NCBI GenBank assembly: GCA_963932465.1
Contig: OZ010792.1
Coordinates: 496,001 to 560,000, forward strand
DNA from: Maratus speciosus
Taxonomy: Eukaryota > Arthropoda > Arachnida > Araneae > Salticidae
DNA length: 64,000 nucleotides
Direction: 5' to 3'
The notes under the pieces are model-generated. The model ran no database searches. It was not told where the DNA came from and was given only the letters and a program-made list of their open reading frames with translations. Positions 24,101-36,100 of the stretch are shown piece after piece; position 1 is the stretch's first letter; every line of letters begins with the position of its first letter. The position numbers were made by a program, and so were the translations under genes.

Positions 24101-27100
24101 AAAATTAATAAAAAAATATGTCAGAAAGTAGCTCTTTTGGATTTGGGAACAGCCTTAACTTTATGAACAACCTTGACATTTATGAAAAAACTCACATTCA
24201 GAAAAAAAAAAAATTCTTTTGACACAATTTTGGTAATTTTTTTAACTTTTAAAAATTTTGGCATGCGTAACAGAGCTATACGATTTCTCATAATACGGGA
24301 GAAAATACAATAAATGCATCCAAATGAGGTAGCAATTTAGCAGTTACTGAAATTTTATTTGGAAAATTTGAAATTTTATTTGCTTAAAGCTAAAACCTTT
24401 ACTTTACGTGTAATTATAAGCTTTAATTAAAGTATTAGATCAAGAGGGTTTCCACTCTAAACAAAACATCATAGACCGGGAGCACAGACAATCACCTCAT
24501 CGAGTTCATGTGTGAAATTCTAGGATTAGTTAAATCTTGATTTGCCTATTAAAACGCAATCGGTCTGCCAAGGCCTATACCTTGGTGGAAAAGACCTGAA
24601 AACCTGATTTTAGTGGCTGACTCGTAGGTTTACCATTGTATTTCCCTGCACCAAAAGGTATGAAAACATGGAGGACTGGGAGCAGGAAAACACAATGGTA
24701 AACCTATGAGTCAGCCGCTAAAATCGGGTTTTCAGGTGTTTTCCTCCAAGATATAACTTGGCAGACTGATTGCGTTTTAATATGCGAATCAAGAGTTAAC
24801 TAATCCTAGAATTTCATCCATGAACTCGATGAGGTGATTGTCTGTGGTGCAGGCTCCCGGTCTATCACTCTTAAACATAAACTTAAATTTTTCATTAACA
24901 GAAATTAAATCTACAATGATTAAATGAAAATGTTGTCATTTTCCACAAATTTTAATTTGTGACATCAGGCACGGATTTTTTTGAAAAGGGAAATAACTTC
25001 TTTCTTTTTACTATAAATCACAGAAAATGTTGCTACTGAATCTAAACCAATAAAACACTTAGCTATAATGTAGAGCTAGAAGATACGGCTGTAGTGTACA
25101 ATCGAAGTAGTAAAGAAAATATAGGAGCCATTTATTTACAGTGAGTTAAACTACACGTTGAAAAGACAATAGAATGTGACATCATAGTTAGCCTTTTTTT
25201 TTTTTCCTAAATTGTTTTCATGAAATTTCACTGTCTGTATTAAAGTAGATGTTTTAATTCAGAAAACATTAAATTAAGGTGCTACATCATTTTACTGCTC
25301 TTATAATTAAAGTTTTTAATTTTATATAAAAAAATGTGCATTTTCTGCTTAGAATGACATCATGTTAAAAAATGCAACAATATAGTGAGACATCTAATAT
25401 TTTATTGGCAAATAAAAACAAAACACACACGTTATCGTCTGTTTTTCATTATTGTGTAATTTTTTAAGGTGTGACAACAGGAAAGAAATGATTGAATTAG
25501 AAAATTTAAAAAGTTGTCTGATGAGTTTTTAAAGTTGACATCTACCTATTCAGCCAGTTTCGTGCAAATCGGTCAAAAATTAATAATAAATATTTTCTAT
25601 TAAAAAGTTTTATCTGATTACAATGCAATAATACTCATAAAAATTATTCACGTTCAATAAATAGCAAATGTTAATGTTTGGCACGGTTTACAATAAAAAT
25701 CGTTTGCACTGACAGGGTTGAAATTTTGGCATGGTATTTGGTAAACGAAAAAGTATAACAGTTGTTTTTCTTTTTTTTTTTTAGTTTTAATTTTTGAGGC
25801 TTTTGTAATTTTTTTCCTAACTGGCATAGTTGTTTTAATTACTTAACCAAAAGAATTTATTAAAAAACTATTCAATTTGAATTATTTCCCTTGCTATAGT
25901 AACAGAATGAAGAGAATGAGTTTTTAGAAATTATCACTTGAAAATTTGAGGTTTTGGTGCCAAAGATAGCGCCAAATTAGAAAAATATGAAATATCTCAT
26001 AAACTACTAATTTAGACTTAAAAGAATTTGGTCAGTACCATTCTATTCAGCATACAAAAATACACTAAAATATGTTATCAGTTGAAAAATAACTATAAAA
26101 TCCGATTTTTAAGGAATTTTTTAAAAGTTCGTTCTATTTTTTACCCCCCCCCCCCCCTAGGGGTGGAATTTTAGAAAATCCTTTCTTAGCGGCATTCTAT
26201 GTCACAAGAAGTATTTTTACCTCAAATTTTAAGATTTCACGTCAGTAGTTTGGGCTGCGCGTTGATTAATACAAAATCCAGACTTTCTTTTATATATATA
26301 GATAATGCAGAACTAGATTTTCTAAGATAACAAAAAACTGCCCATCATAGCAGCTAGCTTAACATAAATCTGATGCCCTACGTTTAAAAAATGAAATGTT
26401 CTTAAATCATCGTTAATCAATGGCACTGGTCCAAATAAATAATTAAATTATTCACACATCAAAGAGAGAAAATCAAACAAGAAATTTTTTTCACTTAAAT
26501 ACTCACATGCCACTGTAACTGGAAAATACAACATTTTCTTGTTTGTGATGAGGTCAAATCCATGACAATAAGATATCAAAAGACCTAAATATAAACAAAG
26601 ACATTTAGCAAAATTTCATTATGTGCATATATTGTATTCAGTAGTCATAATTCAATAAATATTCAACTGCATTATTATAATTCTTCCTTTATGTTAGAAA
26701 ATTACAGTAATCCAATAGTGCACTAATCATAAAACATATTAAAAGAAAAAAAAAAGAAATATAATTTGAGTCCTGAATATAAATATATATATATATATTT
26801 TTTTTTTCTTCTTAAGACATAAACATAAAAAAAATATATAAATCACTGAGAATAATAGTACAAACTTACATATACTAAAAGAACGTACGCAAAAGAATAC
26901 AGAATCCCTTTAAGCTTTAAAATTTCACAAACATGAAACAAATAAAAATAACGCTCACAATAAAATTAGTCTGGTACATATTAAAGTGGTTCAATACTTT
27001 AGAAAGATTAAGCAGAAGAAGAAATATGATGCTAAAAGTATAATTTTATTTCAGTTATTCTAACACAATCTAAAAAATAATATTCAGCTAAATTCAATAT

Positions 27101-30100
27101 TTTCTATAAAAAAAAATCCCACAAAACTTTTAATATAAATATTAAAAAAATGCTAAAACAAACAAATGCTACCTATTTTGTAAAACAAAATGATATTCCA
27201 AAACATAGGCTTATAGCATACAGATTTAAAATAAATCTAAATTATATGTTTGGCCAGTGTTTTTTGATACGAATTCCTGTCTCATTTAATGCCCATATTA
27301 CACTTAAATTTTCTTATACCCATATTTCAGGCATTATAGTAGCCATTAGTATAGACACTTTTTTCACATCTGTTTAACATTAATATATAAAGACTCATGA
27401 CACTTAATTTTCATTTAAAAAAAATCTTTTATCTTTCGTTTTGTACATATTAAAATCGAAATTTATAATTTACATTCTCTTTACATTTCTTAAAAACAAA
27501 ACCACATTTCTTTAATTTAAAAAGGACATATATTCCGGTATATCATTAAAACTATGTTATTTATCAATATATACTGCATTGTCCATACTCTTTGGCACTT
27601 CTCTGAAAAAACGTTTTTGTCCTTTCTAGCACTTCATCAGTTTCAAATGGCAGCTCGCAGTTTCGCTTTTGACCTTTTAACTTCTCTCTCTTTCCTCTTT
27701 TTCCCTCTTCTCCCTTTTCACTTTCCCCTTCTTTCCAGCATTTTTAGCCAACGGGAGTCAACATTTGCATGCGCCCTATCGTTGCATACACTTTTTCTGT
27801 CGAGGTTAATCTCTATAGCCTCTCTCATCAGTGTGTTGTGGGGATTATCATACGTAGCTATTTTTTCTATTTTAATTGATTGAGGTATTATGGGGTTTTT
27901 TAAATTTGTTCTTGAGAAGGCTGTTGCTTGATTATTATATTTTAAGTCGCGGATATGCTCCTTATATCTATCGCTTATTTTTCGCTTGGTCATCCCGATG
28001 TATGTAATTTCCTTATTTTCTGTATCTGAGGCTTTAATTTTATATACTCCTGCAGTCTGTAATTCTTCGTATCTTTCAGCTTCATTTCGTATCATTTTAA
28101 ATAGGGAGGGGTTGGGTGTGATTGGGACTATCTTTCCAAGTTTACTTATTTTGCGTTTTATTTTTAGTGCTATCCCGTTCATGTATGGTAGGGGGGGTGT
28201 AAAATCTTTTTTATTTTGTCCTGGTTGGATCCAGTTAATTTTTACTTTCGCTTTTCTGATTAGCTTTTCTATTGTTTTCTTTGGATGGCCAGCGTTAAGT
28301 CCTATGTTCTCTATAATCTTTAATTCTTCTTTTAATAACTTTTTGGTTGAACATATATACAGTGCTCTATAGATGTAGGTATTTAGGGCTGCAAGTTTAT
28401 AGTTTACTAGTGTATTTGTTTTGCTTGACATTATCGCTAGGTTTGCAGTAGGTTTTCTATAGATTGTTGTTTTTATATGGTAATTTTTGTATATTATTTT
28501 TACGTCAAGGTATGGTAGGGATCGGTTCTTTTCTTCTTCTATTGTAAATTGTATATTGCTATCGTATTTATTTATTTCGTTTAAGGATTTTTAGGTTTAC
28601 TGTTCTGTTTGTTATGATAAATATGTCATAAAATTAATGGAAAAAAGAATAATACAGGATCATAAAAATGAAATACGCCTTTGGGTAAGGTATGTGGATG
28701 ACATATTTATCATAACAAACAGAACAGTAAACCTAAAAAACCTCTTAAACGAAATAAATAAATACGATAGTAATATACAATTTACAATAGAAGAAGAAAA
28801 GAACCGATTCCTACCATAACTTGATGTAAAAATAATATACGAAAATGACCATATAAAAACAACAATCTATAGAAAACCTACTGCAAACCTAGCGATAATG
28901 TCAAGCAAAACAAATACACCAATAAACTATAAACTTGCAGCCCTAAATACCTACATCTATAGAGCACTGTATATATGTTCAACCGAAAAGTTATTAAAAG
29001 AAGAATTAAAGATTATAGAGAACATAGGACTTAACGCTGGCCATCCAAAGAAAACAATAGAAAAGCTAATCAGAAAAGCGAAAGAAAAAATTAACTGGAT
29101 CCAACCAGGACAAAATAAAAAAGATTATACACCCCCCCCCCCCCACCACCATACATGAACGGGATAGCACTAAAAATAAAACGCGAAATAAGTAAACTCG
29201 GAAAGATAGTCCCAATCACACCCAACCCCTCCCTATTTAAAACGATACGAAATGAAGCTGAAAGATACGAAGAATTACAGACTGCAGGAGTATATAAATT
29301 TAAAGCCTCAGATACAGAAAATAAAGAAATTACATACATTTTTCAGAGAAGTGCCAAAGAGTATGGACAATGCAGTATATATTGATAAATAGCATAGTTT
29401 TAACGATATACCGGAATATATGTCCTTTTTAAATTAAAGAAATGTGGTTTTGTTTTTAAGAAAAATAAAGAGAATGTAAATTATAAATTTCGATTTTAAT
29501 ATGTACAAAACGAAAGATAAAAGATTTTTTTTAAATGAAAATTAAGTGTCATGAGTCTTTATATATTAATGTTGAACAGATGTGAAAAAAGTGTCTATAC
29601 TAATGGCTACTATAATGCCTGAAATATGGGTATAAGAAAATTTAACTAAATTATATGATTTGCATTTTTTTAGTATATAATTTGAATTTTAATAATATGG
29701 CAAAGTTTGCCAAATCTGTACAAATTTCAATTTGACACGATAATTTTTTTAATTAATAATCTATATTTTAGATATCCTTAAGTAGGTTGTCATATTGATT
29801 TCATGAATTACTCACAACTGTATTAAGGAAAAATGATAACGAGGAAATGAAGAGTACTAATATAGTAGTAGTCCAACATAATCTATACTAATAAAAGAAA
29901 GTTTTGCTCTGTGTGTCTGTCTGTCTGTATATGTGTCTACAATGACTAGCAAAATCTATGGCACGTACGAGGCTGAAAATGTTTGTGAAAATAGCCCAAG
30001 GCCTCTCCCAATGCACCTGATACACAGAATTTTAAATTTCTAATATTTAGCTGAGATATTAATTAAAAACTCATTAAGCAGCCCAATTAAAAAAGTATTT

Positions 30101-33100
30101 CTTTCTGTTCCATGTAGGGAGGCATGCCGCACCACCTATAATTAAAATCAGTGACCAGGATCTGAAATGAAGTGAAGTGTGTTCTTTTTAAGTACTGTGT
30201 TGGAGATGTATGTATCCAAAAAAGCGTCTGTGCACTGCTATTTGTGCTATTGTGTTTAATAAAGTGATATAGATTGACCAGTACCTTGGAAATTCTTGAG
30301 TGAAAGTGTAAGAGTTAATCTTCACTTTCTTCAAAAACACAAGCTGACTAGAATTGAACCCTGATGACAGGATTTAAATCGCATCAAGGCTAGTGGTTTG
30401 CAGAAGGAAAAAGAATAGATTTTATTCAGGCCACAAAGAAAATTCTTTCTCAATTTTTTTTTAAGAGGGGGAGGGTTTACCAGAATTTGTAGTTTGCCAG
30501 GTTGCTACATTTCAAAGTACACTAGAAATTTTTAAGGGACATTATATATTTTTTAATATTGTTTTTAGCAATTTGAAATTAACACACTAATGCCTATTTT
30601 TTAACGACGAATCCAAATATCTATTTTCCTATGAAATCACACTGCAATTAATAAATATACATAAATTAATGATTTTAATTTTTTGAGCGTTTTTTATCTA
30701 GCAGCTGTTTGATAAATCATTTGAGCAGTGCATATGCAACAGATATAAAATTATAGAAATTTAAGGTTTATTTAAGAATATTATCATGGGCACAGGCAAT
30801 GCCGGGGGGGTTAGCTAGTATGGTTATAAAGTAACCAGAATTTCAGCAGAAGTGATGCACATGGTGCCGACAGCAGATACCAAAACAGATAAATGTTTAA
30901 CAGGGATGTAAATTATTACTATAATAATAATAAAAAACTAAATGAAGAGCTAAATGGGATTATCATAGTGCTGCAAGAGACGTATCACACTACATGCCAT
31001 TATTTCACCACAGTATAATGTAAATCAGGTGCAGTAGATTGTACCAGCAACATAAATACATTATATCACTCACCCACAACAAAAATGACACATCTCGACA
31101 AAAGTAAATTTCACAGGAGAGGCAAAAGAAGATTCACATACTTTTACTGTAACATGACATTATAGCACTTAGCTCTGAATGCAGCAGTAAAAAAATGCAT
31201 AAAAGTGTAAAACCTTCAATTATGATGATGCAGATGAGGTTTAGAGGGTTGAGTCATTTTACCTTCCCCACACAATTTGACCCCTTCTATGGTCACGAAT
31301 GGACATAGAGCGTAGTAAAGCAATTTTTTGGATAACTACAATTATGAATCTTTTCCTGTAGCAAGATGTACATAAGACAGACGTTATTAGTGGAATAAAA
31401 TGGAAAATGAATTTTATGAGTTGTGTCACTTTTCATATGGGTGAGTGATAATATGATAGAAGTGCTTTTATGTGTGACATGGAATAAAACATACTTACCA
31501 AATTTATTTATCTTATAATAAATAATAAATTAAAAAAATATTGATCACTAAGTTTGTTTGAAAAAGTCAATCAGAGATGTTTGATGAATTGATGCAAAGC
31601 ATGCTAAACATTTTCATTCTGCATACCCTTTTACACTGTAACAAGTAATATAAATATTTTGTTTTTAAAGTCAATTCTTACTTAGGTCATCAAAGAAAAA
31701 TTTAATATAATCCCGCTAATATTAGTTTTTGTTGCATTAAAATTTTCAATTTGTTGATTTTCTATAAGCAACCAAGAAGGTTTACAATGCAAGTCTATGG
31801 GAATTTGGCGAAATATTAGAGATATTGCCAAGTTGGCGTCACTTTTGGCAACTCATTTTGGTCGCCAAATTTGGTGATATATCGCCAAGTTGGCAACAAA
31901 CTTGGCAGTATTTGGCGAGAGAACAGGGTTCCCCCTATGGTAACCCCCTTATAGATATGAAAATGCATTAAATGCTTCAATAACCAATGGCCCCCATTTT
32001 GTCTCCCGTGTAAAACTAAAATTAATTAAAATTTAATTAATGAATTAATATTTGAAAAAACTGTATTAAGTATTTTATTAACGATTGAAAATTTGAACAA
32101 GATATATAAATAAATAAATATAGGGAGAGTGTGAACTAATAGTAGGAATTGAATAAATAGATATTTTATTTTTTTGCCTTTCAAAACAGCAGAAGCTTGA
32201 TGAAAATGAGTTACAAAAATGCAGAAATTTCATTTCTATGAACAATGGTAATGAATTTTGCGTACTGAAAACACTGAAACGGTGCTCAGAAAATAAATGG
32301 AACACTTTAAAAAGTAATAACATGAGAAATTATTTTGCACTGCATCTACACAATTCAATGTTTTCTCTTTTTTTAATTCATCATATCACCCCCATTTAAA
32401 ATGTAATTATAAAACTGATGAAAAAATACATTTACATAATATATTTAACAAGTATTTTGGTGTTTTGTAAAAATATTGTAGAAGAGCTAAACAACTATTA
32501 GTGTATTTATTTTAATTAAAATATATATATGTACAGTAGAAGACAAAAAATTTGGAAAGAAAAAGTCCTTTTCTTTCACTGGTTATGTGACCAGAAGTAT
32601 GGTGATTCCAGGATGAAATAATCTAAAGTGCATTGTTTACAGGTGTACTTTGTGCATTTATTATTTCTTCTCTTAATTGAAATTTAAGGTGTGAAAAATG
32701 CATATTTTCTGAACAAGGACACGGAGTACAAAGAGAAACCTCCCACCTAATCTTTCACTCATTTGAAAAGTTTCTCAGAGTACCCACCCCAGGATGAGTT
32801 TCACATGCTTTGGAAAATCTTTCTCAAAACCTTTAAATCCCTTTGGGACTCTCATAAAAGAAAAAGAGTCTTGCAGATGTCACTAAGTGTTCTGTTTCAG
32901 AGATTTTGTTATTCCCCCCCCCCCCCCCCCCACACACACACCCTGCGTGCACACACATATATTAGGCCTTTTTATGAAAATAGGAATTGGCTTTGTCGCT
33001 AATAAACACAGATTCCAAGAGACATTTATCAAGGAATAACCAAAGTACTTAAAAAAATAAAATGACGGATTTATATGTAAAGCACAATTTTTAAAGGGAT

Positions 33101-36100
33101 CTGAATGGAGAAAATTTTTTAATTCAGAACATGGCCATTCCGAAGAGTTCTGCATTTTCTTTCCCCAGCTATGCAGTAACCTAGGAATCAGAAAACTCAG
33201 CTGTCAATAACTAATTAAATCTAAATAGAGATTATAACTGCTATCAGGGTTCATACAGAGTTGGGGAAAAAAAATCCAAGGAGTAGCCAAAAAATCCAAG
33301 GAGTCCAAAAAGTTTTAAGGATTTGCCATTTTCTTTCTTTCTTTCTTTCTATTTTTTTTTTTTTTTTTTTTTGTCGATGTTTTTATGTGCTGCATCGTTA
33401 TGTGGTATGCACACTAGCGATCTGCACGGGCCGGCCCGTGGCCCGAAGCCCGACCCCGGCCTGGGCTCGGGCCGATTTTCATTCACGGCACTCGGGCCGG
33501 GCAGGGCCTGGGCTCCACTCTGTTCGGGCCGGGCCGGGCCTAACTTAATTTTTCTGTACAGAGACGGGCCTGGTTTCATTCCTAGTCTTCACGGCCCAAA
33601 ATTTTCAGTCCTTGTTTTGAGCCAGCCCGTATGAAAATCATTGTCTCAGCGTAGCCTGGTCCATTTAAAGGTCAGTTAAATTAAGCCTGACCCAAAAGTT
33701 TTTGCAAAAAATGCATACATTTTTGAATCGCCATTATTCTACACTTAAACATTAAAATTTATTATTTTTAAAGAATAGTAGATTTCTACGCATATTAAAA
33801 TACAGTAAAATGTGTGAAAAGGAACCTGCCTATGACGGAACCCAAACTGAAAAACGTGTTGATCCATGCAAAATTAATATACTAATAAGTAAGAAAAGAA
33901 TATATAATACATTTACACTTGCTAAGAAGGGAACTTGTCTATAACGCATTTTTTTTTTTTCTTTTCTATGCAATTCCATCTTAGAAGATTTTACTGTATA
34001 GCATTTTTCCGATTTTTAACACTTCTAAGCATGGAATATGGATTAACAATATTAATGATAACTGAAACATTTACGTACAAGAAATAGAGATTCATTAAAA
34101 AAATAAATATCGCAGCCTGCTGCACTTCTATAAAAATAAAGGTTATAAACATGAAAAAAAAGTTAAGATAAATATTTTTGGTCAGAACTCCTCGTACGAG
34201 ACAAATTTTTAACCAATTCGACGTAAAAATCAATGTTTTGTAGAAATTCACTCCGGCCGAGCAGGGCCCGGGCCGAGATTTTAACTTTTTTCCGGGCCGG
34301 GGCCGAACTTTTAATTTTTTTATCGGGCCGGGCCGGGCCAATATTATTTTTTCTACGGGCCGTGCCGGCCCGGGCCGCACTTTTAATTTTTGCATCGGGC
34401 CGGGCCGGGCCGATTTTTTTTCTCTAAGAGTCGGGCCGGGCTCGGGCCTGGAAATGTCGGCCCGTGCAGACCTCTAATGCACACGCCAATTTTTAATGCC
34501 AAATTTGGAGGGAAAAACATTTCAAAAACAAATTTTACTGTATTAGAATCTAATTGTTAGTGCTGAAATTGCACAGAATTCACAATATATTGCTTACTGA
34601 TTGCGTAGGTTTAAATGCAAAACTGACAATCAATGTTTTTATATGCAGTGACCAATGGCCAGAGGGGTGGTTCTGAATAAAAAAAAAAAATCTGAAATTC
34701 ACAGCAAATCTTCTGAAAAGTTACACCAGAGGGGGGGGGGGGAGGGGGAAATCCACTAGCTATGCGCTTTTTCCGCGACTCTTTGACGAAATTCGCATTT
34801 TTTCGCGAGCTTTTGACGAAATTTGTGGGGATTTTCGCGATCTTTTGAAGAAATTTGTGGTTTTTTCGCGATCTTTCGACGAAATTTGTGGGTTTTTTTC
34901 GAGATCTTTTGACGAAATTTGTGGTTTTTTCGCGATCTTTCGACGAAATTTGTGGGGTTTTTTTTGAGATCTTTTGACGAAATTTGTCGTTTTTTCGCGA
35001 TCTTTCAACGAAATTTGCGGGTTTTTTCGAGAATTTTTGACGAAATTTGTCGATTTTTCGCGATCTTTTGGCGAAATTTGTGGGGTTTTTCGCGACCTTT
35101 AGACGAAATTTGCTGTTTTTCGCGATCTTTTGACGAAATTTGTGGGTTTTTCGCGATCTTTTGACGAAATTTGTGGGTTTTTCGCGATCTTTAGACGAAA
35201 TTTGTGGGGGTTTTCGCGATCTTAGGCGAAATTTGCGGGTTTTTTCGCGATTCTTTGACGACATTCGCGTTTTCCCCGTGATCCTTTGACGAAATTGGCG
35301 ATTTTTCTGCAAACGATTGACAAAATTTATTTTTTTCGGCGACCAATGTCCGAATTTTCGGATTGGTGATCGATTTTTTAAAATTTTCGGAAATGAATTG
35401 TCTGACATTTTCGGAAAATTCGGATTAGAATCACCCCTAGGTCATATAAATATAGATTAGTCAAATCCCAAACACTTATTATGTATATCATATACATGAT
35501 ACATCTTAAAAATAATTTTAAAAGGCAAAAAAAAAAAAAAAAAAAAAAAAGGGATGCTAAACGCAACATACAAGGAAAATTATAACAAGTTTTGAATTTA
35601 TTCTTTTAGAACAGCGGTAATCGCTTTCTTTGAAGGTGAAATTTTGACGAATTCGCATTTTCTTTAGCGATCTTATGACGAAATTCGCGTTTTTTTCGCA
35701 ATCTTCTGGGAAAATTCGCTTTTTTTGCGATCTTTTGATGGAAACCGCGTGTTTTTCGCGATCCTTTGACGAAATTCGCTTGTTTTTCACGATCCTTTGA
35801 AGAAATTCGCTTGCTTTTCGCGATCCTTTGAAGAAATTCGCTTGCTTTTTGCGATCCTTTGAAGAAATTCGATTGTTTTTCGAGATCTTTTGAAGAATTT
35901 CGCTTGTTTTTCGCGATCTTTTGAAGAAAATCGCTTATTTTTCGCGAACTTTTGGGTGAATTTCTCGTTTTTGCGCGATCTTTTGGGGGAAATTCGCGTT
36001 TTTTCTTGATCTTCTAAAGGAATTCGCGTTTTATTTCGATCGTTGACGAAACTGACGTTTTTTCCGGCGATCTTTTGATGGAAACCGCATGTTTTTCACG

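Noticed and set aside
27986..28372. 128-residue plus-strand frame with hydrophobic segments
   Set aside because: Antisense shadow of the Penelope-like coding frame 27718-28431.
29091..29339. 82-residue minus-strand frame
   Set aside because: Antisense shadow of the second Penelope-like copy.
34611..35408. 265-residue open frame on the minus strand, Lys/Arg-rich with [11 protein letters not shown] repeats
   Set aside because: It is the translation of the 31-bp minisatellite; all six frames stay open because the unit lacks stops. Equivalent frames in other arrays are artefacts too.
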